From Hippasteria phrygiana (Eukaryota; Echinodermata; Asteroidea; Valvatida; Goniasteridae), in the NCBI GenBank assembly GCA_037893225.1, contig JAZGUH010000451.1, positions 2,126,001 through 2,190,000 on the forward strand: 64,000 nucleotides of DNA. The letters run 5' to 3'. How positions within the stretch are numbered: the first letter of the stretch is position 1; each line of letters starts with the position of its first letter. This document shows, one piece after another, positions 1 through 11,202 of the stretch. Under the pieces are notes generated by a model. The model had not been told where the DNA came from and searched no databases. It worked only from the letters and a program-made list of their open reading frames with translations. The position numbers and the translations under genes were made by a program.

Positions 1-119
1 CGTTTACTGCATTGTGACTGCTTAACGTTTGCCACATTTTCAGATGAACGCCCCTCCTTTCCCTGTTCATAATTGAATGGGATATTGACCAAATCCAGTA
101 ATTTTCACACGTATGGGTA
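1..119 (+). repeat. Tail of the preceding HOR copy
   Basis: These bases match the end of the last monomer of the first complete HOR copy (around 4808-4926). The window therefore opens inside an earlier copy of the same family, and the array continues to the left. Confidence 0.85.
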
Positions 120-174
120 GCTTAGATCTAGCGCAACAATTTCAGACCATCGCCAGCTTCATAGCGTGAGAACT

Positions 175-189
175 CTTCGAGAAAATTCA
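175..189 (+). promoter_or_regulatory. Heat-shock-element-like motif (TTCnnGAAnnTTC), recurs in most monomers
   Basis: TTC 176-178, GAA 181-183 and TTC 186-188 are spaced by two bases each, giving the three inverted pentamers bound by a heat-shock factor trimer. It lies at monomer positions 57-69. Class E keeps the pattern although the sequence differs (TTC at 1346, GAA at 1351, TTC at 1356), and TTCTAGAA versions occur at 40950, 45460 and 54549. It is broken in D2 (GAGCAAATTC), F, H, the GTCGAG form of A, and the CGACAAAAATTC copies. Whether any factor binds is unknown. Confidence 0.4.
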
Positions 190-354
190 AACCTCGCACA
201 CAATTTTTTTTCCATGAACTCTGTGTGCGTTCTCCCGTTTACTGCATTGTGGCTGCTTAACGTTTGCCACATTTTCAGATGAACGTCCCTCCTTTCCCTG
301 TTCATAATTTAATGGGATATTCACCAAATCCAGTAATTTTCACACGTATGGGTA

Positions 355-588
355 GCTTAGATCTAGCGCAACAATTTGAGACCATCGCCAGCTTCATAGC
401 GGAAGAACTCTTCGAGAAAATTCAAACCTCGCAACAATTTTTTTCCCATGAACTCTGTGTGCGTTCTTCCGTTTACTGCATTGTGACTGCTTAACGTTTG
501 CCAAATTTTCAGATGAACGCCCCTCCTTTCCCTGTTCATAATTGAATGGTATATTGACCAAATCCAGTAATTTTTACACGTATGGGTA
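355..588 (+). repeat. Representative 234-bp monomer (class B), annotated anatomy
   Basis: Phased at GCTTAGAT, the typical monomer contains, in order: a BglII site AGATCT at positions 5-10 inside the palindrome TAGATCTA; a variable class-defining zone at 25-55; a heat-shock-element-like core at 57-69; a second variable zone with a T-run of 3-8 at about 80-95; the block GTGTGCGTTCT; CTTAAC at 136-141 followed by a CAG/ATG junction at 156-161; a 14-nt pure pyrimidine run at 166-179; and an AT-rich 3' third ending in CACACGTATGGGTA. The length 234 equals 3 x 78, so a reading frame is kept from monomer to monomer, yet each frame meets stops within about one unit. Confidence 0.93.
490..515 (+). promoter_or_regulatory. 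Branch-point plus 3' splice-acceptor-like motif, recurs in full monomers
   Basis: CTTAAC at 490-495 is followed after about 15 nt by CAG at 510-512 and then ATG. In most monomers the tract reads CCACATTTTCAG. The pieces resemble a branch site (yTnAy), a short pyrimidine stretch and an AG acceptor. The T piece changes CAG to AAG. It may be coincidental, since no transcript evidence is available. Confidence 0.2.
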
Positions 589-2140
589 GCTTAGATCTAG
601 CGCAACAATTTCAGACCATCGCCAGCTTCACAGCGTTAGAACTCTTCGAGAAAATTCAAACCTCGCAACAAATTTCCTCCTGTGAACTATGTGTGCGTTC
701 TTCCGTTACTGCATTGTGACTGCTTAACGTTTGCCACATTTTCAGATGAACGCCCCTCCTTTCCCTGTTCATAATTTAATGCGATATTGACCAAATCCAG
801 TAATTTTCACACGTATGGGTAGCTTAGATCTAGCGCAACAATTTGAGACCATCGCCAACTTCATAGCGGAAGAACTCTTCGAGAAAATTCAAACCTCGCC
901 ACAATTTTTTTCCCATGAACTCTGTGTGCGTTCTCCCGTTTACTGCATTGTGGCTGCTTAACGTTTGCCAAATGTTCAGATGAACGACCCTCCTTTCCCT
1001 GTTCATAATTGAATTGTATATTGACCAAATCCAGTAATTTGTACACGTATGGGTAGCTTAGATCTAGGGCAACAATTTCAGACCATCGCCAGCTTCACAG
1101 CGTTAGAACTCTTCGAGCAAATTCAAACCTCGCAACAAATTTCCTCCTGTGAACTATGTGTGCGTTCTTCCGTTACTGACATTGTGACTGCTTAACGTTT
1201 GCCACATTTTCAGATGAACGCCCCTCCTTTCCCTGTTCATAATTTAATGGGATATTGACCAAATCCAGTAATTTTCACACGTATGGGTAGCTTAGATCTA
1301 GCGCAACAATTTCAGACCATCGCCAGCTTCACAGCGTTAGAACTTTTCGAGAAACTTCAAACCTCGCAACACATTTCTTCCTGTGAACTCTGTGTGCGTT
1401 CTTCCGTTACTGCATTGTGACTGCTTAACGTTTGCCACATTTTCAGATGAACGCCCCTCCTTTCCCTGTTCATAATTTAATGGGATATTGACCAAATCCA
1501 GTAATTTTCACACGTATGGGTAGCTTAGATCTAGCGCAACAATTTGAGACCATCGCCAACTTCATAGCGGAAGAACTCTTCGAGAAAATTCAAACCTCGC
1601 CACAATTTTTTTCCCATGAACTCTGTGTGCGTTCTCCCGTTTACTGCATTGTGGCTGCTTAACGTTTGCCAAATGTTCAGATGAACGACCCTCCTTTCCC
1701 TGTTCATAATTGAATTGTATATTGACCAAATCCAGTAATTTGTACACGTATGGGTAGCTTAGATCTAGCGCAACAATTTCAGACCATCGCCAGCTTCACA
1801 GCGTTAGAACTCTTCGAGCAAATTCAAACCTCGCAACAAATTTCCTCCTGTGAACTATGTGTGCGTTCTTCCGTTACTGACATTGTGACTGCTTAACGTT
1901 TGCCACATTTTCAGATGAACGCCCCTCCTTTCCCTGTTCATAATTTAATCGGATATTGACCAAATCCAGTAATTTTCACACGTATGGGTAGCTTAGATCT
2001 AGCGCAACAATTTCAGACCATCGCCAGCTTCACAGCGTTAGAACTTTTCGAGAAACTTCAAACCTCGCAACAAATTTCTTCCTGTGAACTCTGTGTGCGT
2101 TCTTCCGTTTACTGCATTGTGACTGCTTAACGTTTGCCAC

Positions 2141-2205
2141 ATTTTAAGATGAACTCTGTGTGCGTTCTCCCGTTTACTGCATTGTGACTGCTTAACGTTT
2201 GCCAC
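2141..2205 (+). repeat. 65-bp truncated monomer (T), first of 16 copies
   Basis: A 169-bp deletion joins the start of the AGATGAACG block to the CCATGAACTCTG block through the shared hexamer ATGAAC, leaving ATTTTAAGATGAACTCTG. Copies start at 2141, 3842, 6948, 8417, 10118, 13224, 16330, 20136, 22974, 24208, 27046, 29182, 42915, 46256, 48895 and 52236, each 65 bp. None is seen in 29.3-42.9 kb or after 52.3 kb. The left flank is GCATTGTGACTG in the first twelve copies and GCGTTTTGGCTG in the last four, so the piece was transferred between monomer backgrounds. It has no HSE and no BglII site. Confidence 0.92.
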
Positions 2206-5200
2206 ATTTTCAGATGAACGCCCCTCCTTTCCCTGTTTATAATTGAATGGTATATTGACCAAATCCAGTAATTTTCAAACGTATGGGCAGCTTAGATCTA
2301 GCGCAACAATTTCACACCATCGCCAGCTTCACAGCGTTAGAACTCTTCGAGAAAATTCAAACCTCGCAACAAATTTCTTCCTGTGAACTCTGTGTGCGTT
2401 CTTCCGTTTACTGCATTGTGACTGCTTAACGTTTGCCACATTTTCAGATGAACGCCCCTCCTTTCCCTGTTCATAATTGAATGGGATATTGACCAAATCC
2501 AGTAATTTTCACACGTATGGGTAGCTTAGATCTAGCGCAACAATTTCAGACCATCGCCAGCTTCACAGCGTTAGAACTTTTCGAGAAACTTCAAACCTCG
2601 CAACAAATTTCTTCCTGTGAACTCTGTGTGCGTTCTTCCGTTTACTGCATTGTGACTGCTTAACGTTTGCCACATTTTCAGATGAACGCCCATCCTTTCC
2701 CTGTTCATAATTGAATGGGATATTAACCAAATCCAGTAATTTTAACACGTATGGGTAGCTTAGATCTAGCGCAACAATTTGCGACCATCGCCAGCTTCAT
2801 GGCGTGAGAACTCTTCGAGAAAATTCAAACCTCGCAACAAATTTGTTTCCATGAAATCTGTGTGCGTTCTCCCGTTTACTGCATTGTGGCTGCTTAACGT
2901 TTGCCACATTTTCAGATGAACGCCCCTCCTTTCCCTGTTCATAATTTAATGGGATATTGACCAAATCCAGTAATTTTCACACGTATGGGTAGCTTAGATC
3001 TAGCGCAACAATTTGAGACCATCGCCAGCTTCATAGCGGAAGAACTCTTCGAGAAAATTCAAACCTCGCAACAATTTTTTTCCCATGAACTCTGTGTGCG
3101 TTCTTCCGTTTACTGCATTGTGACTGCTTAACGTTTGCCAAATTTTCAGATGAACGCCCCTCCTTTCCCTGTTCATAATTGAATGGTATATTGACCAAAT
3201 CCAGTAATTTTTACAAGTATGGGTAGCTTAGATCTAGCGCAACAATTTGAGACCATCGCTAGCTTCACAGCGTTCGAACTCTTCGAGAAAATTCAAACCT
3301 CGCAACTAATTTCTTCCCATGAACTCTGTGTGCGTTCTCCCATTTACTGCATTGTGGCTGCTTAACGTTTGCCAAATGTTCAGATGAACGCCCCTCCTTT
3401 CCCTGTTCATAATTGAATGGTATATTGACCAAATCCAGTAATGTTTACACGTATGGGTAGCTTAGATGTAGCGCAACAATTTCAGACCATCGCCAGCTTC
3501 ATAGCGTGAGAACTCTTCGAGAAAATTCAAACCTCGCAACAAATATTTTTCCATGAACTCTGTGTGCGTTCTCCAGTTTACTGCATTGTGGCTGCTTAAC
3601 GTTTGCCACATTTTCCGATGAACGCCCCTCCTTTCCCGGTTCATAATTGAATGGTATATTGAACAAATCCAGTAATTTTCACACGTATGGGTAGCTTAGA
3701 TCTAGCGCAACATTTCAGACCATCGCCAGCTTCACAGCGTTAGAATTCTTCGAGAAAATTCAAACCTCGCAACAAATTTCTTCCTGTGAACTCTGTGTGC
3801 GTTCTTCAGTTACTGCATTGTGACTGCTTAACGTTTGCCACATTTTAAGATGAACTCTGTGTGCGTTCTCCCGTTTACTGCATTGTGACTGCTTAACGTT
3901 TGCCACATTTTCAGATGAACGCCCCTCCTTTCCCTGTTCATAATTGAATGGTATATTGACCAAATCCAGTAATTTTCACACGTATGGGCAGCTTAGATCT
4001 AGCGCAACAATTTCACACCATCGCCAGCTTCACAGCGTTAGAACTCTTCGAGAAAATTCAAACCTCGCAACAAATTTCTTCCTGTGAACTCTGTGTGCGT
4101 TCTTCCGTTTACTGCATTGTGACTGCTTAACGTTTGCCACATTTTCAGATGAACGCCCCTCCTTTCCCTGTTCATAATTGAATGGGATATTGACCAAATC
4201 CAGTAATTTTCACACGTATGGGTAGCTTAGATCTAGCGCAACAATTTCAGACCATCGCCAGCTTCACAGCGTTAGAACTTTTCGAGAAACTTCAAACCTC
4301 GCAACAAATTTCTTCCTGTGAACTCTGTGTGCGTTCTTCCGTTTACTGCATTGTGACTGCTTAACGTTTGCCACATTTTCAGATGAACGCCCATCCTTTC
4401 CCTGTTCATAATTGAATGGGATATTGACCAAATCCAGTAATTTTAACACGTATGGGTAGCTTAGATCTAGCGCAACAATTTGCGACCATCGCCAGCTTCA
4501 TGGCGTGAGAACTCTTCGAGAAAATTCAAACCTCGCAACAAATTTGTTTCCATGAAATCTGTGTGCGTTCTCCCGTTTACTGCGTTTTGGCTGCTTAACG
4601 TTTGCCACATTTTCAGATGAACGCCCCTCCTTTCCCTGTTCATAATTGAATGGGATATTGACCAAATCCAGTAATTTTCACACGTATGGGTAGCTTAGAT
4701 CTAGCGCAACAATTTGAGACCATCGCCAGCTTCACAGCGTTAGAACTCTTCGAGAAAATTCAAACCTCGCAACTAATTTCTTCCCGTGAACTCTGTGTGC
4801 GTTCTCCCGTTTACTGCATTGTGACTGCTTAACGTTTGCCACATTTTCAGATGAACGCCCCTCCTTTCCCTGTTCATAATTGAATGGGATATTGACCAAA
4901 TCCAGTAATTTTCACACGTATGGGTAGCTTAGATCTAGCGCAACAATTTCAGACCATCGCCAGCTTCATAGCGTGAGAACTCTTCGAGAAAATTCAAACC
5001 TCGCACACAATTTTTTTTCCATGAACTCTGTGTGCGTTCTCCCGTTTACTGCATTGTGGCTGCTTAACGTTTGCCACATTTTCAGATGAACGTCCCTCCT
5101 TTCCCTGTTCATAATTTAATGGGATATTCACCAAATCCAGTAATTTTCACACGTATGGGTAGCTTAGATCTAGCGCAACAATTTGAGACCATCGCCAGCT

Positions 5201-6329
5201 TCATAGCGGAAGAACTCTTCGAGAAAATTCAAACCTCGCAACAATTTTTTTCCCATGAACTCTGTGTGCGTTCTTCCGTTTACTGCATTGTGACTGCTTA
5301 ACGTTTGCCAAATTTTCAGATGAACGCCCCTCCTTTCCCTGTTCATAATTGAATGGTATATTGACCAAATCCAGTAATTTTTACACGTATGGGTAGCTTA
5401 GATCTAGCGCAACAATTTCAGACCATCGCCAGCTTCACAGCGTTAGAACTCTTCGAGAAAATTCAAACCTCGCAACAAATTTCCTCCTGTGAACTATGTG
5501 TGCGTTCTTCCGTTACTGCATTGTGACTGCTTAACGTTTGCCACATTTTCAGATGAACGCCCCTCCTTTCCCTGTTCATAATTTAATGCGATATTGACCA
5601 AATCCAGTAATTTTCACACGTATGGGTAGCTTAGATCTAGCGCAACAATTTGAGACCATCGCCAACTTCATAGCGGAAGAACTCTTCGAGAAAATTCAAA
5701 CCTCGCCACAATTTTTTTCCCATGAACTCTGTGTGCGTTCTCCCGTTTACTGCATTGTGGCTGCTTAACGTTTGCCAAATGTTCAGATGAACGACCCTCC
5801 TTTCCCTGTTCATAATTGAATTGTATATTGACCAAATCCAGTAATTTGTACACGTATGGGTAGCTTAGATCTAGGGCAACAATTTCAGACCATCGCCAGC
5901 TTCACAGCGTTAGAACTCTTCGAGCAAATTCAAACCTCGCAACAAATTTCCTCCTGTGAACTATGTGTGCGTTCTTCCGTTACTGACATTGTGACTGCTT
6001 AACGTTTGCCACATTTTCAGATGAACGCCCCTCCTTTCCCTGTTCATAATTTAATGGGATATTGACCAAATCCAGTAATTTTCACACGTATGGGTAGCTT
6101 AGATCTAGCGCAACAATTTCAGACCATCGCCAGCTTCACAGCGTTAGAACTTTTCGAGAAACTTCAAACCTCGCAACACATTTCTTCCTGTGAACTCTGT
6201 GTGCGTTCTTCCGTTACTGCATTGTGACTGCTTAACGTTTGCCACATTTTCAGATGAACGCCCCTCCTTTCCCTGTTCATAATTTAATGGGATATTGACC
6301 AAATCCAGTAATTTTCACACGTATGGGTA

Positions 6330-7798
6330 GCTTAGATCTAGCGCAACAATTTGAGACCATCGCCAACTTCATAGCGGAAGAACTCTTCGAGAAAATTCAA
6401 ACCTCGCCACAATTTTTTTCCCATGAACTCTGTGTGCGTTCTCCCGTTTACTGCATTGTGGCTGCTTAACGTTTGCCAAATGTTCAGATGAACGACCCTC
6501 CTTTCCCTGTTCATAATTGAATTGTATATTGACCAAATCCAGTAATTTGTACACGTATGGGTAGCTTAGATCTAGCGCAACAATTTCAGACCATCGCCAG
6601 CTTCACAGCGTTAGAACTCTTCGAGCAAATTCAAACCTCGCAACAAATTTCCTCCTGTGAACTATGTGTGCGTTCTTCCGTTACTGACATTGTGACTGCT
6701 TAACGTTTGCCACATTTTCAGATGAACGCCCCTCCTTTCCCTGTTCATAATTTAATCGGATATTGACCAAATCCAGTAATTTTCACACGTATGGGTAGCT
6801 TAGATCTAGCGCAACAATTTCAGACCATCGCCAGCTTCACAGCGTTAGAACTTTTCGAGAAACTTCAAACCTCGCAACAAATTTCTTCCTGTGAACTCTG
6901 TGTGCGTTCTTCCGTTTACTGCATTGTGACTGCTTAACGTTTGCCACATTTTAAGATGAACTCTGTGTGCGTTCTCCCGTTTACTGCATTGTGACTGCTT
7001 AACGTTTGCCACATTTTCAGATGAACGCCCCTCCTTTCCCTGTTTATAATTGAATGGTATATTGACCAAATCCAGTAATTTTCAAACGTATGGGCAGCTT
7101 AGATCTAGCGCAACAATTTCACACCATCGCCAGCTTCACAGCGTTAGAACTCTTCGAGAAAATTCAAACCTCGCAACAAATTTCTTCCTGTGAACTCTGT
7201 GTGCGTTCTTCCGTTTACTGCATTGTGACTGCTTAACGTTTGCCACATTTTCAGATGAACGCCCCTCCTTTCCCTGTTCATAATTGAATGGGATATTGAC
7301 CAAATCCAGTAATTTTCACACGTATGGGTAGCTTAGATCTAGCGCAACAATTTCAGACCATCGCCAGCTTCACAGCGTTAGAACTTTTCGAGAAACTTCA
7401 AACCTCGCAACAAATTTCTTCCTGTGAACTCTGTGTGCGTTCTTCCGTTTACTGCATTGTGACTGCTTAACGTTTGCCACATTTTCAGATGAACGCCCAT
7501 CCTTTCCCTGTTCATAATTGAATGGGATATTAACCAAATCCAGTAATTTTAACACGTATGGGTAGCTTAGATCTAGCGCAACAATTTGCGACCATCGCCA
7601 GCTTCATGGCGTGAGAACTCTTCGAGAAAATTCAAACCTCGCAACAAATTTGTTTCCATGAAATCTGTGTGCGTTCTCCCGTTTACTGCATTGTGGCTGC
7701 TTAACGTTTGCCACATTTTCAGATGAACGCCCCTCCTTTCCCTGTTCATAATTTAATGGGATATTGACCAAATCCAGTAATTTTCACACGTATGGGTA
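6330..7798 (+). repeat. 1469-bp segment, first copy of an internal tandem duplication
   Basis: Order B2, D2, E with T, M, E, A. The block is followed directly by its own repeat. In copy 1 the equivalent A monomer is followed by class B instead, so an A-to-B2 junction was created here, between about 7690 and 7830. Out-of-register crossover between similar monomers explains it. Confidence 0.9.
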
Positions 7799-9267
7799 GC
7801 TTAGATCTAGCGCAACAATTTGAGACCATCGCCAACTTCATAGCGGAAGAACTCTTCGAGAAAATTCAAACCTCGCCACAATTTTTTTCCCATGAACTCT
7901 GTGTGCGTTCTCCCGTTTACTGCATTGTGGCTGCTTAACGTTTGCCAAATGTTCAGATGAACGACCCTCCTTTCCCTGTTCATAATTGAATTGTATATTG
8001 ACCAAATCCAGTAATTTGTACACGTATGGGTAGCTTAGATCTAGCGCAACAATTTCAGACCATCGCCAGCTTCACAGCGTTAGAACTCTTCGAGCAAATT
8101 CAAACCTCGCAACAAATTTCCTCCTGTGAACTATGTGTGCGTTCTTCCGTTACTGACATTGTGACTGCTTAACGTTTGCCACATTTTCAGATGAACGCCC
8201 CTCCTTTCCCTGTTCATAATTTAATCGGATATTGACCAAATCCAGTAATTTTCACACGTATGGGTAGCTTAGATCTAGCGCAACAATTTCAGACCATCGC
8301 CAGCTTCACAGCGTTAGAACTTTTCGAGAAACTTCAAACCTCGCAACAAATTTCTTCCTGTGAACTCTGTGTGCGTTCTTCCGTTTACTGCATTGTGACT
8401 GCTTAACGTTTGCCACATTTTAAGATGAACTCTGTGTGCGTTCTCCCGTTTACTGCATTGTGACTGCTTAACGTTTGCCACATTTTCAGATGAACGCCCC
8501 TCCTTTCCCTGTTTATAATTGAATGGTATATTGACCAAATCCAGTAATTTTCAAACGTATGGGCAGCTTAGATCTAGCGCAACAATTTCACACCATCGCC
8601 AGCTTCACAGCGTTAGAACTCTTCGAGAAAATTCAAACCTCGCAACAAATTTCTTCCTGTGAACTCTGTGTGCGTTCTTCCGTTTACTGCATTGTGACTG
8701 CTTAACGTTTGCCACATTTTCAGATGAACGCCCCTCCTTTCCCTGTTCATAATTGAATGGGATATTGACCAAATCCAGTAATTTTCACACGTATGGGTAG
8801 CTTAGATCTAGCGCAACAATTTCAGACCATCGCCAGCTTCACAGCGTTAGAACTTTTCGAGAAACTTCAAACCTCGCAACAAATTTCTTCCTGTGAACTC
8901 TGTGTGCGTTCTTCCGTTTACTGCATTGTGACTGCTTAACGTTTGCCACATTTTCAGATGAACGCCCATCCTTTCCCTGTTCATAATTGAATGGGATATT
9001 AACCAAATCCAGTAATTTTAACACGTATGGGTAGCTTAGATCTAGCGCAACAATTTGCGACCATCGCCAGCTTCATGGCGTGAGAACTCTTCGAGAAAAT
9101 TCAAACCTCGCAACAAATTTGTTTCCATGAAATCTGTGTGCGTTCTCCCGTTTACTGCATTGTGGCTGCTTAACGTTTGCCACATTTTCAGATGAACGCC
9201 CCTCCTTTCCCTGTTCATAATTTAATGGGATATTGACCAAATCCAGTAATTTTCACACGTATGGGTA
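7799..9267 (+). repeat. 1469-bp segment, second copy
   Basis: It repeats 6330-7798 with all the class markers I checked identical: ATTGAATTGTAT in B2, the CGTTACTGACATTG indel in D2, the T piece at 8417, TTTTCAAACG before M, and ATTAACC before A. It then continues into class B at 9268, as in copy 1. Confidence 0.9.
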
Positions 9268-11202
9268 GCTTAGATCTAGCGCAACAATTTGAGACCATCG
9301 CCAGCTTCATAGCGGAAGAACTCTTCGAGAAAATTCAAACCTCGCAACAATTTTTTTCCCATGAACTCTGTGTGCGTTCTTCCGTTTACTGCATTGTGAC
9401 TGCTTAACGTTTGCCAAATTTTCAGATGAACGCCCCTCCTTTCCCTGTTCATAATTGAATGGTATATTGACCAAATCCAGTAATTTTTACAAGTATGGGT
9501 AGCTTAGATCTAGCGCAACAATTTGAGACCATCGCTAGCTTCACAGCGTTCGAACTCTTCGAGAAAATTCAAACCTCGCAACTAATTTCTTCCCATGAAC
9601 TCTGTGTGCGTTCTCCCATTTACTGCATTGTGGCTGCTTAACGTTTGCCAAATGTTCAGATGAACGCCCCTCCTTTCCCTGTTCATAATTGAATGGTATA
9701 TTGACCAAATCCAGTAATGTTTACACGTATGGGTAGCTTAGATGTAGCGCAACAATTTCAGACCATCGCCAGCTTCATAGCGTGAGAACTCTTCGAGAAA
9801 ATTCAAACCTCGCAACAAATATTTTTCCATGAACTCTGTGTGCGTTCTCCAGTTTACTGCATTGTGGCTGCTTAACGTTTGCCACATTTTCCGATGAACG
9901 CCCCTCCTTTCCCGGTTCATAATTGAATGGTATATTGAACAAATCCAGTAATTTTCACACGTATGGGTAGCTTAGATCTAGCGCAACATTTCAGACCATC
10001 GCCAGCTTCACAGCGTTAGAATTCTTCGAGAAAATTCAAACCTCGCAACAAATTTCTTCCTGTGAACTCTGTGTGCGTTCTTCAGTTACTGCATTGTGAC
10101 TGCTTAACGTTTGCCACATTTTAAGATGAACTCTGTGTGCGTTCTCCCGTTTACTGCATTGTGACTGCTTAACGTTTGCCACATTTTCAGATGAACGCCC
10201 CTCCTTTCCCTGTTCATAATTGAATGGTATATTGACCAAATCCAGTAATTTTCACACGTATGGGCAGCTTAGATCTAGCGCAACAATTTCACACCATCGC
10301 CAGCTTCACAGCGTTAGAACTCTTCGAGAAAATTCAAACCTCGCAACAAATTTCTTCCTGTGAACTCTGTGTGCGTTCTTCCGTTTACTGCATTGTGACT
10401 GCTTAACGTTTGCCACATTTTCAGATGAACGCCCCTCCTTTCCCTGTTCATAATTGAATGGGATATTGACCAAATCCAGTAATTTTCACACGTATGGGTA
10501 GCTTAGATCTAGCGCAACAATTTCAGACCATCGCCAGCTTCACAGCGTTAGAACTTTTCGAGAAACTTCAAACCTCGCAACAAATTTCTTCCTGTGAACT
10601 CTGTGTGCGTTCTTCCGTTTACTGCATTGTGACTGCTTAACGTTTGCCACATTTTCAGATGAACGCCCATCCTTTCCCTGTTCATAATTGAATGGGATAT
10701 TGACCAAATCCAGTAATTTTAACACGTATGGGTAGCTTAGATCTAGCGCAACAATTTGCGACCATCGCCAGCTTCATGGCGTGAGAACTCTTCGAGAAAA
10801 TTCAAACCTCGCAACAAATTTGTTTCCATGAAATCTGTGTGCGTTCTCCCGTTTACTGCGTTTTGGCTGCTTAACGTTTGCCACATTTTCAGATGAACGC
10901 CCCTCCTTTCCCTGTTCATAATTGAATGGGATATTGACCAAATCCAGTAATTTTCACACGTATGGGTAGCTTAGATCTAGCGCAACAATTTGAGACCATC
11001 GCCAGCTTCACAGCGTTAGAACTCTTCGAGAAAATTCAAACCTCGCAACTAATTTCTTCCCGTGAACTCTGTGTGCGTTCTCCCGTTTACTGCATTGTGA
11101 CTGCTTAACGTTTGCCACATTTTCAGATGAACGCCCCTCCTTTCCCTGTTCATAATTGAATGGGATATTGACCAAATCCAGTAATTTTCACACGTATGGG
11201 TA

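Larger units (their letters stand above)
120..4926 (+). repeat. HOR family 1, copy 1 (4807 bp, 20 monomers + two 65-bp pieces)
   Basis: Monomers begin at 120, 355, 589, 822, 1056, 1290, 1523, 1757, 1991, 2290, 2524, 2758, 2992, 3226, 3460, 3694, 3991, 4225, 4459 and 4693. The 299- and 297-bp steps after 1991 and 3694 contain the truncated T piece. B2-D2-E occurs twice in a row (822 and 1523, 701 bp apart). The run T-M-E-A also occurs twice (from 2141 and 3842, 1701 bp apart) and brackets four monomers. The next copy starts 4807 bp later with the same landmarks. Confidence 0.93.
4927..11202 (+). repeat. HOR family 1, copy 2 (6276 bp, with internal duplication)
   Basis: Same order as copy 1 but 1469 bp longer. 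The excess is an extra B2-D2-E-T-M-E-A block (six monomers plus T): 6330-7798 is repeated as 7799-9267. It shares the variant AATCGG at the E monomer (about 6757 and again 8226) with copy 1. Confidence 0.93.

Noticed and set aside
175..191. CENP-B box candidate beginning at CTTCGAGAAA
   Set aside because: It has the TTCG and the single A of the essential core but lacks CGGG entirely. No other position on either strand of the consensus fits.
166..400. G-quadruplex on the minus strand of the CCCCTCCTTTCCCT run
   Set aside because: The purine strand has only two runs of three or more G (GGGG and GGG) with a GG between. A canonical four-run quadruplex cannot form in one monomer, though a short triplex is conceivable.
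264..494. Open frame of 76 codons, repeated identically at 5071, 11347 and 14453
   Set aside because: It opens at TTG rather than ATG and covers one monomer. Because 234 is a multiple of 3 the same frame returns in each unit, yet stops close it every time. Its identity among copies follows from HOR identity, not from selection on protein.
3060..3080. T-run length differences (about 3 to 8 T) before CCATGAAC as a class code
   Set aside because: They partly follow class but also vary inside classes. Slippage or sequencing error in homopolymers is the simpler explanation.
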